Part shown: positions 27,103 through 36,436 of the stretch, piece after piece
Layout of the letters: every line of letters begins with the position of its first letter
Position numbering within the stretch: position 1 is the stretch's first letter
DNA from: Bacteroidia bacterium
Lineage (GTDB): Bacteria > Bacteroidota > Bacteroidia > NS11-12g > UBA9320
Reading direction: 5' to 3'
Length of the DNA stretch: 51,704 nucleotides
NCBI GenBank assembly: GCA_020849295.1
Contig: JADLGN010000009.1
Span: 1 to 51,704 of the forward strand
Notes under the pieces: generated by a model
What the model saw: only the letters and a program-made list of their open reading frames with translations
Told to the model about the DNA's origin: nothing
Database searches by the model: none
Made by a program: the position numbers and the translations under genes

Positions 27103-27519
27103 TTAATTATTTTCTGTATAATTTTTAAAATTATCAAGAATGGCTTGCCAACCTTTTTGTTGTAATTCTAATGAATTTATTGTTTCGGCATCAAAAATCA
27201 AAACTACTTCTGTATTATTTCCATTTGTATTGAAATTTATATTTACATTTCTTCCATCAGGAATTAAATAAGCAATTTTTTCAAACAAAATTATTTCAGT
27301 ATATGTTGCTTCAAAATCAAAGCCGAAACTACCATCTTTTGCCTGCATTCTCGAATTCATTTTTCCTCCTACTCTCAAATCTACTGAAGCCGTAGGACAC
27401 TCCCAATCATTGCTTGCAAAATTCCATTTTGTAATGTGTACAGGATCTGTATAGTATTCCCATACTTTATTAATATCAGATTCTATTACTGCTTTGATTG
27501 TAATTTTTTCAAATTTCAT
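27103..27519 (-). CDS. AHSA1/SRPBCC-domain protein
   Basis: A 138-residue START/Bet-v1-like protein: the N-terminal KITIKAVIESDINKVWEYYT and the YTEIILFEKIAYLIPDGR segment are typical of the activator-of-Hsp90 (AHSA1) group. Such proteins bind small hydrophobic ligands or chaperone partners; this one's ligand is unknown. It lies 24 bases downstream of the GH18 gene and may be co-transcribed with it. Confidence 0.85.
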   Translation of the reverse strand: MKFEKITIKAVIESDINKVWEYYTDPVHITKWNFASNDWECPTASVDLRVGGKMNSRMQAKDGSFGFDFEATYTEIILFEKIAYLIPDGRNVNINFNTNGNNTEVVLIFDAETINSLELQQKGWQAILDNFKNYTENN

Positions 27520-27543
27520 TATATGTGATTTTTTTTAAATATT

Positions 27544-28851
27544 CTATTCAACTAAAAGTTTGTTTACAGTATTGTTAGTTTTAATAAAATAAACACCTTT
27601 ATTTAAACAAGAAATATTCAAACTTGTTTTATTTGATACAATATTTTCACTTAAAACTACTTTGCCTATTGAACTAAAAATAACTAATAAATTATTATTA
27701 AAGCTATTCAAATCAACACTAATGTTTACTATGTCTTTGGCAGGATTTGGATATATTTTTAATTGATTTTTTAAACTATAATCGGGTATTTCAGCCGATG
27801 TGTTTCCAAAAATTTTCGAAAATGTACTTGCATATTCATGAGATGTAAGATTGCAAGTATTTACAGCATCCCAATTTATTGACCAAGTCATCATACCTCT
27901 GAGATTTTTATAACCTCCACTTTGCATTAATATATAGCTTCCTGGCTTATTGCCATTTCCCATCAAATATTTTATTGCAGAAATAATTGTATCTGATTTA
28001 GTAAACCCCCCACCTGCTGCACTTGGGCAAGCCGGCAATGCTACAACAATTTTATTAGCAGGAATTCCTTCAAAAAATCCACCACTTGTATTGAATCCTT
28101 TTATTACAGCTTCTGTCATTGACAGAATAAAATCTGCTGTTCCTTGTGTATATACTTTCCCATCTAATCCTACCATACTCCCGCTATTATAAAGTTGCAC
28201 CTGAAGTATTTCTAAAGAATCACGCATTGCATGAATTACCGGTAAATATGCTCCCCAAATTCCACCATAAGCAGCCATACCTCCTTGCACAAAAGCTGTT
28301 TCAGGTGCCATTGTAAGAATCAGTTTTTTACCTTTGTTTTTCCGATATTCTCCCATTATTTGTTTTATAGCATAAATCAAATTATTTATTGAAGCATCTA
28401 TTGGAGAAGAAATAGTTCCACCTGTAACTGACAAAGAACTTCCTTCAAAGTCAATATCAATTCCATCGAAGCCAAAAGTACTTATTAAATTATTCATAGT
28501 TAATATAAAAGTATCTCGTTCATTAGTATTGTCTAATTTTATAGGAGCAGTTGCCCCACCTATACTTATTATTACTTTTTTTCCTTGGTTTTGCAACTCT
28601 TTCACAGCGTTAATAAATTCTGTTTTGGTAATTTTTTCAGGATTGAATTCCATCTTATAATCTGTGCCCCATGCAGGTACTGCAAACGCAATAGCAATAT
28701 AATTATAATTACTGTTAATTTTATTTAAAGGGACATAAGGTGCACTTGTTATATCCCAATTATGCCAATATCCTACAAGAGCGGGGGTAGTATTTTGTGC
28801 AATAGAAACTAATGAAAAAAATGTAAGCAGATAGGTGTATAAATATTTCAT
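27544..28851 (-). CDS. Secreted GH18 glycoside hydrolase with T9SS sorting domain
   Basis: An N-terminal signal peptide (ending SIAQ) precedes a GH18 barrel (about 24-335). The catalytic motif DGIDIDFE spans 129-136 with acid E136, and SIGGA (97-101) is the second family motif. The C-terminal 75 residues (LKIYPNPAKDIVNISVD...GVYFIKT) are a type A sorting domain, so the enzyme is exported by type IX secretion. Substrate is likely chitin or a similar GlcNAc polymer. GH18 also includes endo-N-acetylglucosaminidases, and the choice cannot be made from the sequence. Confidence 0.93.
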   Translation of the reverse strand: MKYLYTYLLTFFSLVSIAQNTTPALVGYWHNWDITSAPYVPLNKINSNYNYIAIAFAVPAWGTDYKMEFNPEKITKTEFINAVKELQNQGKKVIISIGGATAPIKLDNTNERDTFILTMNNLISTFGFDGIDIDFEGSSLSVTGGTISSPIDASINNLIYAIKQIMGEYRKNKGKKLILTMAPETAFVQGGMAAYGGIWGAYLPVIHAMRDSLEILQVQLYNSGSMVGLDGKVYTQGTADFILSMTEAVIKGFNTSGGFFEGIPANKIVVALPACPSAAGGGFTKSDTIISAIKYLMGNGNKPGSYILMQSGGYKNLRGMMTWSINWDAVNTCNLTSHEYASTFSKIFGNTSAEIPDYSLKNQLKIYPNPAKDIVNISVDLNSFNNNLLVIFSSIGKVVLSENIVSNKTSLNISCLNKGVYFIKTNNTVNKLLVE

Positions 28852-28885
28852 ATTAACTTTATAATTCGGCTAAATTAATAATTAA

Positions 28886-28916
28886 TTGTTCATAATGAAA
28901 ATGAATTGTAGTTTTG
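28886..28916 (+). promoter_or_regulatory. Bacteroidota promoter of dapB
   Basis: A TTG (28886-28888) is followed after 20 bases by TAGTTTTG (28909-28916), an exact TAnnTTTG. The box covers the TTG at 28914 that could otherwise be taken as a start codon, which favours the ATG at 28926. Confidence 0.65.
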
Positions 28917-28925
28917 CCGAAAATA

Positions 28926-29654
28926 ATGAAAATAGCTTTAATAGGGTATGGCAGAATGGGCAAAGCGATAGAAGAAATTGCTTTAAATTCAGGTCATAAT
29001 ATTGTAGGAAAATTTGATTTAAATGGTATAGAAAAGAGTGAGCTTGCAAAAGCAGATGTAGCTATAGAATTTACACAACCCGAAGCAGTAAAAGATAATA
29101 TTTTAAATTGTTTTGATGTAAATGTACCAATAGTGGTAGGTACAACAGGCTGGTATTTGCATTTTGATGAAATTTGTAAAATTGCAACTAAACAAAACAA
29201 AACTCTTTTTTACTCTACCAACTACAGCTTGGGCGTAAATATTTTTTTTGAAATGAACAAGTTTCTTGCAAAAATGATGAATGAAAACAATCTTTATGAA
29301 CCAAGCATTACAGAAGCACATCATATACATAAACTAGACTCTCCAAGCGGGACTGCCATTACTCTTGCCGAAGGTATAATATCTAATTTTAATAGAAAAA
29401 ATAAGTGGATTAATAATATTTACCCAAACAATAATGAAAGAAATTCTTTTGATTTGGAAATTACATCTATAAGAGAAGATGAAGTGCCGGGGACACATAC
29501 AATTACATACAAAAGCAAAATAGACGATATTATAATAACACATCAAGCACATAACAGATTAGGGTTTGCAACAGGTGCAGTAAAAGCGGCAGAATGGGTT
29601 GTGGACAAAAAAGGAATATTTACAATGAAAGATATGCTTGGTTTTAAAATTTAA
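28926..29654 (+). CDS. dapB: 4-hydroxy-tetrahydrodipicolinate reductase DapB
   Basis: DapB reduces the dihydrodipicolinate precursor in lysine and diaminopimelate synthesis, using NAD(P)H. The nucleotide-binding loop is MKIALIGYGRMGKAI at the N-terminus. The substrate-binding and catalytic stretch EAHHIHKLDSPSGTA is intact. At 242 residues it is normal length. It is followed by lepB (18-base gap) and fmt (10-base gap after lepB) and likely shares a transcript with them. Confidence 0.96.
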   Translation: MKIALIGYGRMGKAIEEIALNSGHNIVGKFDLNGIEKSELAKADVAIEFTQPEAVKDNILNCFDVNVPIVVGTTGWYLHFDEICKIATKQNKTLFYSTNYSLGVNIFFEMNKFLAKMMNENNLYEPSITEAHHIHKLDSPSGTAITLAEGIISNFNRKNKWINNIYPNNNERNSFDLEITSIREDEVPGTHTITYKSKIDDIIITHQAHNRLGFATGAVKAAEWVVDKKGIFTMKDMLGFKI

Positions 29655-29672
29655 TAAAAGAAAATACTGTTA

Positions 29673-30962
29673 ATGAAATTTATAAAAAATCTTATCCAAA
29701 AAATAAAAGAGTTTCCTTTTAAGACTAAGGTGTGGTATTCTATATGGTCTGTAATAAATGTCAGTATATTTTTACTATACATATTTGGCGCAGGTGCAAA
29801 TGTTATTACTGCGCTTTTGTTTTTACTAATGTGGCAAGGAGCAGTTACATTTTATTATTATTACCGTTACAATTTAAAACAAGGGAAAAAATGGGGCGAA
29901 TGGGTTGACGCAATTATGTTTGCAGTACTTGCTGCTACTTTTATTCGTTCGCTTTTTATCGAGGCATATCAAATCCCTACACCATCAATGGAAAAATCTC
30001 TTTTAGTTGGCGATTTTTTATTTGTAAGCAAAGTAAACTACGGAGCAAGACTACCAATGACTCCACTTTCAGTTCCATTTGCACACCAAACACTGCCTGT
30101 AATAGGAATGAAAGCATATTCAAATGCCCTAAAACTTCCATATTTTCGTCTGCCTGGCTTCCAAAAAATTAAAAATATGGATGTAGTTGTTTTCAATTAC
30201 CCGTTTGAATTAGAAAACCCTGTTGATAAAAAAACCAATTATATAAAAAGATGTATTGGAATACCCGGCGATAACCTTAAAATAGTAAATGGAAATATTT
30301 TTATAAATGGTAAACACGTAAAAGACCCTATTAAACGTGAATACTCTTATAAAATAACTACTGAAGGAGGAACAGGTTTTAATAAAAAATTACTCGACAA
30401 ACTTGACATTACTGACAAAGATCCAATTTCTGGCATATATTGGATGACTGATAAAACAAGAGATGAAATAAGCAAAGAAACTAATGTTACAAGAATTGAT
30501 ACACTATTAGAAAAACCGGAATTTCCCGGACAAACTTATCCTCATTGGCAAGGTATTTCATGGAGTAGAGATAATTTCGGACCTATATATGTTCCTAAAA
30601 AAGGTGAAAAAGTACCAATGAATGAAAAAAATTTCTGGATGTATAAATTGGTTATAGAAAGCTACGAACATGCCGGAAAACTTGAGCAAACAGGCGAAGG
30701 ATTTACACTAAACGGAAATATAATTAAAGATTACACTTTTAAAATGAATTACTACTTTATGATGGGTGACAATAGGCATAACAGCGAAGATTCAAGGTTT
30801 TGGGGATTTGTACCTGAAGACCACATTGTAGGCAAAGCATTGTTTATTTGGCTTTCACTTAAAAGTGATATTACCAGAATAAATAAAATGGATGGCTCTG
30901 TAGAAGAAAACCGCAAAATGAAAGGTATAAGGTGGAACAGAATTTTTAAAGGAATTAAATAA
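29673..30962 (+). CDS. lepB: Signal peptidase I (LepB), long Bacteroidota form
   Basis: This membrane protease removes signal peptides. The catalytic Ser is S105 in PTPSMEKS and the general base is K192 in YIKRCIGIPGD. Box E appears as GDNRHNSEDSRFWGFVPEDHIVGKA. Two hydrophobic segments at the N-terminus precede the catalytic domain. A large insertion between boxes D and E (about 220-350) raises the length to 429, which is usual in Bacteroidota. Confidence 0.96.
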   Translation: MKFIKNLIQKIKEFPFKTKVWYSIWSVINVSIFLLYIFGAGANVITALLFLLMWQGAVTFYYYYRYNLKQGKKWGEWVDAIMFAVLAATFIRSLFIEAYQIPTPSMEKSLLVGDFLFVSKVNYGARLPMTPLSVPFAHQTLPVIGMKAYSNALKLPYFRLPGFQKIKNMDVVVFNYPFELENPVDKKTNYIKRCIGIPGDNLKIVNGNIFINGKHVKDPIKREYSYKITTEGGTGFNKKLLDKLDITDKDPISGIYWMTDKTRDEISKETNVTRIDTLLEKPEFPGQTYPHWQGISWSRDNFGPIYVPKKGEKVPMNEKNFWMYKLVIESYEHAGKLEQTGEGFTLNGNIIKDYTFKMNYYFMMGDNRHNSEDSRFWGFVPEDHIVGKALFIWLSLKSDITRINKMDGSVEENRKMKGIRWNRIFKGIK

Positions 30963-30972
30963 TTTTAATGTT

Positions 30973-31875
30973 TTGAAAATTGTTTTTTATGGTACACCAC
31001 AATTTGCAGTTGCATCACTTAAAAAATTAATTGAACATAAATATAATGTAATTGCTGTTGTAACTTCTCCTGATAAGCCTGCCGGCAGAGGAATGAAACT
31101 TACACAATCGGCAATAAAACAATTTGCAATTGAAAAAAATATACCTGTTTTACAACCTACAAATCTCAAATCACAGGAGTTTACAGATGAATTATCAAAA
31201 CTAAATCCCGATTTACAAATTGTAATTGCCTTTAGAATGATGCCGGAAAAGGTTTGGAATTTTCCACCTTTAGGTACATTCAATCTTCATGCATCTCTGT
31301 TGCCGGATTACAGAGGTGCTGCACCAATAAACAGAGCTATAATGAACTGTGAAAATGTTACCGGAGTTACCACTTTTTTTCTTAAACATGAAATTGATAC
31401 TGGTAATATAATTTTACAAGAAAAGGTACAAATAAGCAATGAAGATAATGCAGGCACTTTGCACGACAAACTAATGAATATAGGTGCTGATTTGGTTATA
31501 AAATCATTACAAAAAATAAAAAAAGGCAATTATACAACTACTCCACAAAAAGCAGGTAATAACAATAAAATTGCTCCAAAAATTTTTACTGATGATTGCA
31601 AAATAAATTGGGAAAACAAATTAGAAAAAATCAGTTGTCAGGTTAGAGGATTATCTCCATATCCGGGAGCTTTCACTATTTTTAATGATAAAATTTTAAA
31701 AATCTACAAAGGAAATTTTATTAAAGGCAATACTGAAAATTCTAATGAATTTGAAATTACAAATGATAGAAAGCTGATTTTTAAAGCTATTGATGGTTGG
31801 TATTTCCCTGAAATTGTTCAACCCGAAGGCAGAAAAAAAATGAATATTCAGGAGTTTCTTAATGGCTTAAAATGA
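30973..31875 (+). CDS. fmt: Methionyl-tRNA formyltransferase
   Basis: Fmt formylates the initiator Met-tRNA. The N-terminal formyltransferase domain has the catalytic N104-x-H106 in FNLHASLLPDYRGAAPINRA and HEIDTG downstream. The C-terminal domain contains CQVRGLSPYPGAFT. The only start giving MKIVFYGTPQFAV is TTG at 30973; a nearby ATG is out of frame. The 300 residues are normal. It is the last gene of the dapB-lepB-fmt group and is convergent with the S46 peptidase gene. Confidence 0.95.
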   Translation: MKIVFYGTPQFAVASLKKLIEHKYNVIAVVTSPDKPAGRGMKLTQSAIKQFAIEKNIPVLQPTNLKSQEFTDELSKLNPDLQIVIAFRMMPEKVWNFPPLGTFNLHASLLPDYRGAAPINRAIMNCENVTGVTTFFLKHEIDTGNIILQEKVQISNEDNAGTLHDKLMNIGADLVIKSLQKIKKGNYTTTPQKAGNNNKIAPKIFTDDCKINWENKLEKISCQVRGLSPYPGAFTIFNDKILKIYKGNFIKGNTENSNEFEITNDRKLIFKAIDGWYFPEIVQPEGRKKMNIQEFLNGLK

Positions 31876-31886
31876 AAATTTAATAT

Positions 31887-34016
31887 TTAAATATTGCATT
31901 TTATTTCATTGAGTAATCTGTCAGTTTTACCGATATACTTCATCACATATATTACAAATCTAACATCTACCCCAATCGAACGGCTATATGCCTCATTCCA
32001 TGCATAGTCATTAATAGTAGCAGTATATGCTCTGTCAAAATTTACAGCAATAAGATTACCTTCAGCATCAAGTACAGGACTCCCTGAGTTTCCTCCGGTT
32101 GTATCAAGGTCGTACAGAATTGCTACAGGCACATCATTTTGTTTCTTATCAATAAGAACATCTGCCGCCTGAATGGTTTTATAAACTGACAGTATGTTTT
32201 GTGGAACCGAATAATCTCCCCCATCAATTGATTTTTCTAAAATACCCTTTATGTAAGTGATAGGGCTATTGTACTCCCCGTCTCTCGGCATAAAACCTCT
32301 TACATGACCAAAAGTAAACCTTAATGTAGAATTAGCATCAGGAATAAAAGTTTTGTCGTAATACTTCATTTTTATTTCAGTAAATTTAGGCATTAGCTCT
32401 GATATTTTACCATCTCTTTCTGCCTTTTGATTGTAAAAAACTCTATATTCTGTTTCTACAAGTTTAGCAAATTTCATCATAGATTCTGTTTGTTTGAAAA
32501 ATTTATAAATGTCTTTATCAAACAAATCCCAAGAAAGTTTAGTGTCTTTGAGTTTTGATTTTTTATATAATTTATCTACGAACTTATTAATTTTTTCATC
32601 GCTGCAAGTTTCACCAAATTCTTTTTTCAAAAATTCAGGTTTGTTGTTTTCAGGCAATTTACACAGCTTAGTTAGAAGTGTTTTAAGATATAATTTATCT
32701 ATTTCGGGGTCGTAAATTCTGTAATAAGATTGAAGATTTTTTCTCAATAATTCTCTATTGGCAAGTAAAACTTTTACTTTATCATCTTTGCTTAATATTT
32801 TATCAATTTCTACTTTTTGTGTATTGATAAAATGAGCAGCATAAAAAGTTCCTACACTATTATATAACTCAGCCAAAAGCATGTCTCTTTGTGCTGTTTC
32901 ATGATTTTTTGAATACAAATTTTCGAGATTTTCAAGTACACCTTCGTATTGAGTTTTTAATTCGAGTGTTGAGCCAACAAAATTTTTAAGGTTTGTATTT
33001 TCTTCGTTTTTTAAGCTTACAACATTTGTACGGTTTAAGCCTTGAATTTTTCCTCTGTAATTTTTTGCAGTATTGGAGAGAGATTTTATATAACCTGCAA
33101 TTTGAATTTTTCTTACTGCATCAGTTCCTGCCCATTTTTCCATTACATCAATTTTGTACTGATACCATTCAGAAACAAAGGGTAACAAATTATCTTTTTG
33201 ATAAACCAAAAAAGAATATGGCTGATGGCGAAAAGTACGTCCCGGGTATCCTAATATAAACACAAAATCATTATCTTTTACACCGTTTTTGTTTATTTTC
33301 AAAAATTTCTTAGGCTTATATGGTATTCCATTTTCATAGGCTCTCACAAATGAAAAATCTGCATTATGTCTGGGCCACACCCAATTATCACTTTCACCTC
33401 CAAACTCGCCAACAGAACGTGGCGGGACATATACAAGTCTTATATCGTTCAATATTTTATATCTGAAAAGAGTATAAAATTTGCCAACAGACATTTGCGA
33501 AATTTCAATCTTTAAAGTCGGATATTTCTTTTGTTCATACGCTATTATTTCTTCAATATTAGCTTTAATTATATTATTTTTTAATTCATAGTTCATATTG
33601 CTGCCCACGCCTTTCAATACCTGCTCGCTTACATCAAGGTATGATTGAGTGATTTTGCAAGTCATCATAGTTTTGGCTTCAGATTCTTTATTTATTGCGT
33701 AATAGCCGTTTTCTATGTAATTATTCTCTTTAGAACTTAATGCTGCTGCCGCACCAAATGCGCAATGATGGTTTGTAATAATCAATCCCTCATCACTTAC
33801 AAAAGAACCTGTGCAGCCGTCAAGTCTTACTAGTGCATCTATCAGGCTTGTATCAGAAGGATTGTAAATGTCTGAAACAGGAATTTTAAGACCGGCTTTT
33901 GCTAAATCAATTTTTTCCATTTGGTTAAGCAAAAACATTCCCTCATCAGGGTTTGCGGGTTTAAATGAAAAAAGATAAAATACTAAAAGAAACAACAAAA
34001 CTTTCAAAATTTTCAT
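31887..34016 (-). CDS. S46 dipeptidyl-peptidase, DPP11-like (Asp/Glu-specific)
   Basis: This periplasmic exopeptidase takes dipeptides from the N-terminus of peptides. A signal peptide (1-22) precedes the chymotrypsin-like domain. The catalytic His lies in TNHHCAFG (about H84) and the nucleophile is S644 in GNSGSP. An Arg (R662) stands 18 residues after the serine. In the P. gingivalis enzymes this site (673) is Gly in DPP7 and Arg in DPP11, where it sets preference for Asp/Glu. This protein is therefore predicted to prefer acidic residues. It follows mlaF by 24 bases on the same strand. The 709 residues are normal. Confidence 0.93.
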   Translation of the reverse strand: MKILKVLLFLLVFYLFSFKPANPDEGMFLLNQMEKIDLAKAGLKIPVSDIYNPSDTSLIDALVRLDGCTGSFVSDEGLIITNHHCAFGAAAALSSKENNYIENGYYAINKESEAKTMMTCKITQSYLDVSEQVLKGVGSNMNYELKNNIIKANIEEIIAYEQKKYPTLKIEISQMSVGKFYTLFRYKILNDIRLVYVPPRSVGEFGGESDNWVWPRHNADFSFVRAYENGIPYKPKKFLKINKNGVKDNDFVFILGYPGRTFRHQPYSFLVYQKDNLLPFVSEWYQYKIDVMEKWAGTDAVRKIQIAGYIKSLSNTAKNYRGKIQGLNRTNVVSLKNEENTNLKNFVGSTLELKTQYEGVLENLENLYSKNHETAQRDMLLAELYNSVGTFYAAHFINTQKVEIDKILSKDDKVKVLLANRELLRKNLQSYYRIYDPEIDKLYLKTLLTKLCKLPENNKPEFLKKEFGETCSDEKINKFVDKLYKKSKLKDTKLSWDLFDKDIYKFFKQTESMMKFAKLVETEYRVFYNQKAERDGKISELMPKFTEIKMKYYDKTFIPDANSTLRFTFGHVRGFMPRDGEYNSPITYIKGILEKSIDGGDYSVPQNILSVYKTIQAADVLIDKKQNDVPVAILYDLDTTGGNSGSPVLDAEGNLIAVNFDRAYTATINDYAWNEAYSRSIGVDVRFVIYVMKYIGKTDRLLNEIKCNI

Positions 34017-34040
34017 GGGCGAAATTTCTGTTTTTAAATT

Positions 34041-34772
34041 CTATAAAACAAACGAAGCATTTATAAAATCATTCAATTCTTTGTTGTCGGGATTTTTAAT
34101 TTGTTGTTTTGTTCCGTCCCACCATTTTTCACCTTTGTATATAAAGATAATATTATCTCCTATATCTAACACAGTTTTCATATCATGGGTATTTATAATA
34201 GTGGTTATTTTAAAATTATTTGTGATTTCAAGAATCAGTTCGTCTATAACTCTTGATGTAATTGGATCTAAACCTGAATTAGGCTCATCGCAAAATAAAT
34301 ATTTAATATCAAGTGCTATTGCTCTTGCAATACCTACTCTTTTTTTCATTCCTCCACTAAGTTCGGCAGGAAATTTTTTATTTGCATTTTCAAGATTTAC
34401 ACTTTTCAAGCAAAAGTTTACCCTATCAAGTCGTTCTTCCTTACTCATTTTAGTAAACATTTTTAGTGGAAATTCTACATTTTCCTCAACTGATGCAGAA
34501 TTGAATAAAGCAGAACTTTGAAATAACATTCCTATATCTCTTCTTATTTCTTTAAGTTCATCGTAATTCTCAAAATCTAATACTCTGTTATCGTATAATA
34601 TGTCACCATTATCAACCTTTATCAGCCCAACCATCGAACGCATTAATACGCTTTTTCCATGACCGCTTGCTCCTATTACAAGATTAATTTTTCCCTGTTC
34701 AAAAACTGCTGAAATATTTTTTAATACCTCTTTACCTTGAAACGATTTTGATATATTTTTTAGTTCTATCAT
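34041..34772 (-). CDS. MlaF-type ABC transporter ATP-binding protein
   Basis: This is the ATPase of a lipid-transport (Mla-type) ABC system. Walker A is GASGHGKS (34-41), the signature is LSGGMKKRVGIARAI, and Walker B is YLFCDEPNSGLDP. The KKR after the signature and the PNSGLDP phrase are characteristic of the MlaF group. It starts inside the end of the MlaE gene (one-base overlap) and precedes the S46 peptidase gene. The MlaD-like partner may be the one at 21,453. Confidence 0.94.
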   Translation of the reverse strand: MIELKNISKSFQGKEVLKNISAVFEQGKINLVIGASGHGKSVLMRSMVGLIKVDNGDILYDNRVLDFENYDELKEIRRDIGMLFQSSALFNSASVEENVEFPLKMFTKMSKEERLDRVNFCLKSVNLENANKKFPAELSGGMKKRVGIARAIALDIKYLFCDEPNSGLDPITSRVIDELILEITNNFKITTIINTHDMKTVLDIGDNIIFIYKGEKWWDGTKQQIKNPDNKELNDFINASFVL

Positions 34773-35509
34773 TACAAAAGAAGTTCGGCAAGTAAATAAT
34801 CAGATAATAAAATTAAAACAGAACTGTAAACAACGGCTTTTGTGCTGCTCTCACCTACTTCAAGAGCTCCTCCTTGTGTATAATATCCATGAAATGATGA
34901 AACTGAAGTGATAATAAAACCATAAGTAAATGCCTTTATTAGTGAAAACTGAAGTGTAAATAATTTAAAAGTCATTCTTGCTCCTTGAATAAACTGGTCA
35001 GCGGTAAGTACTCCAGATAATTGTCCGGCCACAATACCGCCAAGTTCGCTTAAAAATATAGAAATAATTACAAGAACAGGTACCATAAACATTCCTGCTA
35101 TAATTTTTGGCAAACCAAGAAATGAAGATGTATTAATTCCCATTACTTCGAGTGCATCTATTTCTTCATTTATTCTCATAGTGCCAATTTCTGAGGCAAT
35201 ATGTGAACCTATTTTTCCTGCAAGCACAAGGCTTGTAATTGTAGGTGCAAGTTCTAATATAGTAGAATCGCTCACTACTGTACCAATTGTTGGTTTGGGT
35301 ATTAATGGGGTTATTAGCTGATATGCTGTTTGAATTGTTGTTACAGCCCCCTGAAAAATTGAAACTATTATTACAATAGGTAATGAGCCTATACCAACCG
35401 ATACCATTTCGGCAAAAACTCTCTTAATAAAAACACCGGTTTTTTCAGGTTTTGAAAACATACTTTTCATAAACAACAAGTATCGCCCGAATTGAAAAAA
35501 GAATGACAT
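34772..35509 (-). CDS. MlaE-type ABC transporter permease
   Basis: A 245-residue integral membrane protein with five or six hydrophobic segments, of the MlaE group that moves phospholipids between the inner membrane and an MCE protein. The conserved core LAGKIGSHIASEIGTMRINEEIDALEVMGI is present in the middle. It opens the mlaE-mlaF-S46 peptidase unit on the minus strand. Confidence 0.94.
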   Translation of the reverse strand: MSFFFQFGRYLLFMKSMFSKPEKTGVFIKRVFAEMVSVGIGSLPIVIIVSIFQGAVTTIQTAYQLITPLIPKPTIGTVVSDSTILELAPTITSLVLAGKIGSHIASEIGTMRINEEIDALEVMGINTSSFLGLPKIIAGMFMVPVLVIISIFLSELGGIVAGQLSGVLTADQFIQGARMTFKLFTLQFSLIKAFTYGFIITSVSSFHGYYTQGGALEVGESSTKAVVYSSVLILLSDYLLAELLL

Positions 35510-35615
35510 ATTTTGTAAGAATTTGCAATATTAATCAGAAATTGATTTAATGTTTAAAATATCTGTCGAATAATTGAATACATTTGAAATCTAATTTAAA
35601 TAAAACAAAATATAA

Positions 35616-36341
35616 ATGGCTAAAGTATTAATAACAGGTGGTACAAGAGGAATAGGACGAAACCTAATAGAGAAATTTGCATCAAACGGTTTTGATGTAG
35701 CTACATGTTCAAGAAACGAAAATGAATTAAATAAACTAATCAAGCATGTTAATCAAAAATACCCAAGTATTGAATTTGTTGCATTACAATGCGATGTGTC
35801 TGACAAAAAACAGATAACAGATTTTGCCAATAATATTTTAAAAAATTTTGGCACTCCTGACATACTGGTAAACAATGCAGGTATTTTTTTACCGGGGACA
35901 TTATCAACCGAGGCAGACAATGTTTTTGAAAAGCAAATTAACACAAATTTAGCTTCAGCTTATCATCTTACAAGGATACTTCTACCTGAAATGAAAAAAA
36001 GATTATCAGGATTTGTTTTTAATATGTGTAGCACAGCAAGTATTACTGCATATACAGGAAGTGCTTCATATTGTATAAGTAAATTTGCCTTACATGGTTT
36101 CTCAAAATTACTTAGAGAAGAGCTTAAAAACTACAATATTAAAGTATGTTCTGTAATGCCCGGGGCAACCCTTACCTCAAGCTGGGACGGAACAAGCTTA
36201 TCAAAAGAAAGATTTATTGATCCTGCCGAGCTTACAGATCTGATGTACTCAATTTATAAAAATTCTAATACAATGAATGTTGAAGAATTAATAGTAAGAC
36301 CTCACAAAGGAGACGTAAATGACACCAACTATAATGAATAG
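35616..36341 (+). CDS. Short-chain dehydrogenase/reductase (SDR)
   Basis: An NAD(P)-dependent oxidoreductase with a Rossmann fold: cofactor loop TGGTRGIGRN (7-16), NNAG (86-89), and the catalytic Y152-x3-K156 with Ser near 139. Arg at position 11 and Arg33 after the second strand favour NADP. The 241 residues are normal for a classical SDR. The substrate cannot be inferred. It has no close partner on the same strand. Confidence 0.92.
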   Translation: MAKVLITGGTRGIGRNLIEKFASNGFDVATCSRNENELNKLIKHVNQKYPSIEFVALQCDVSDKKQITDFANNILKNFGTPDILVNNAGIFLPGTLSTEADNVFEKQINTNLASAYHLTRILLPEMKKRLSGFVFNMCSTASITAYTGSASYCISKFALHGFSKLLREELKNYNIKVCSVMPGATLTSSWDGTSLSKERFIDPAELTDLMYSIYKNSNTMNVEELIVRPHKGDVNDTNYNE

Positions 36342-36436
36342 TTTTACATAAGTATTACTTTTATTTTACTAAAGGTATTTATAATTAAAAAAAATATAGT
36401 TAATATTGCCTCCCAAAAATAAATTATATTACATAA

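Noticed and set aside
28914-28925. TTG start for dapB
   Set aside because: It falls within a -7 promoter box, and the ATG at 28926 gives the standard DapB N-terminus.
31876-31910. Possible terminator between fmt and the S46 gene
   Set aside because: The AT-only inverted repeat (atttaatatttaaat) has no GC pairs and no defined T-run.
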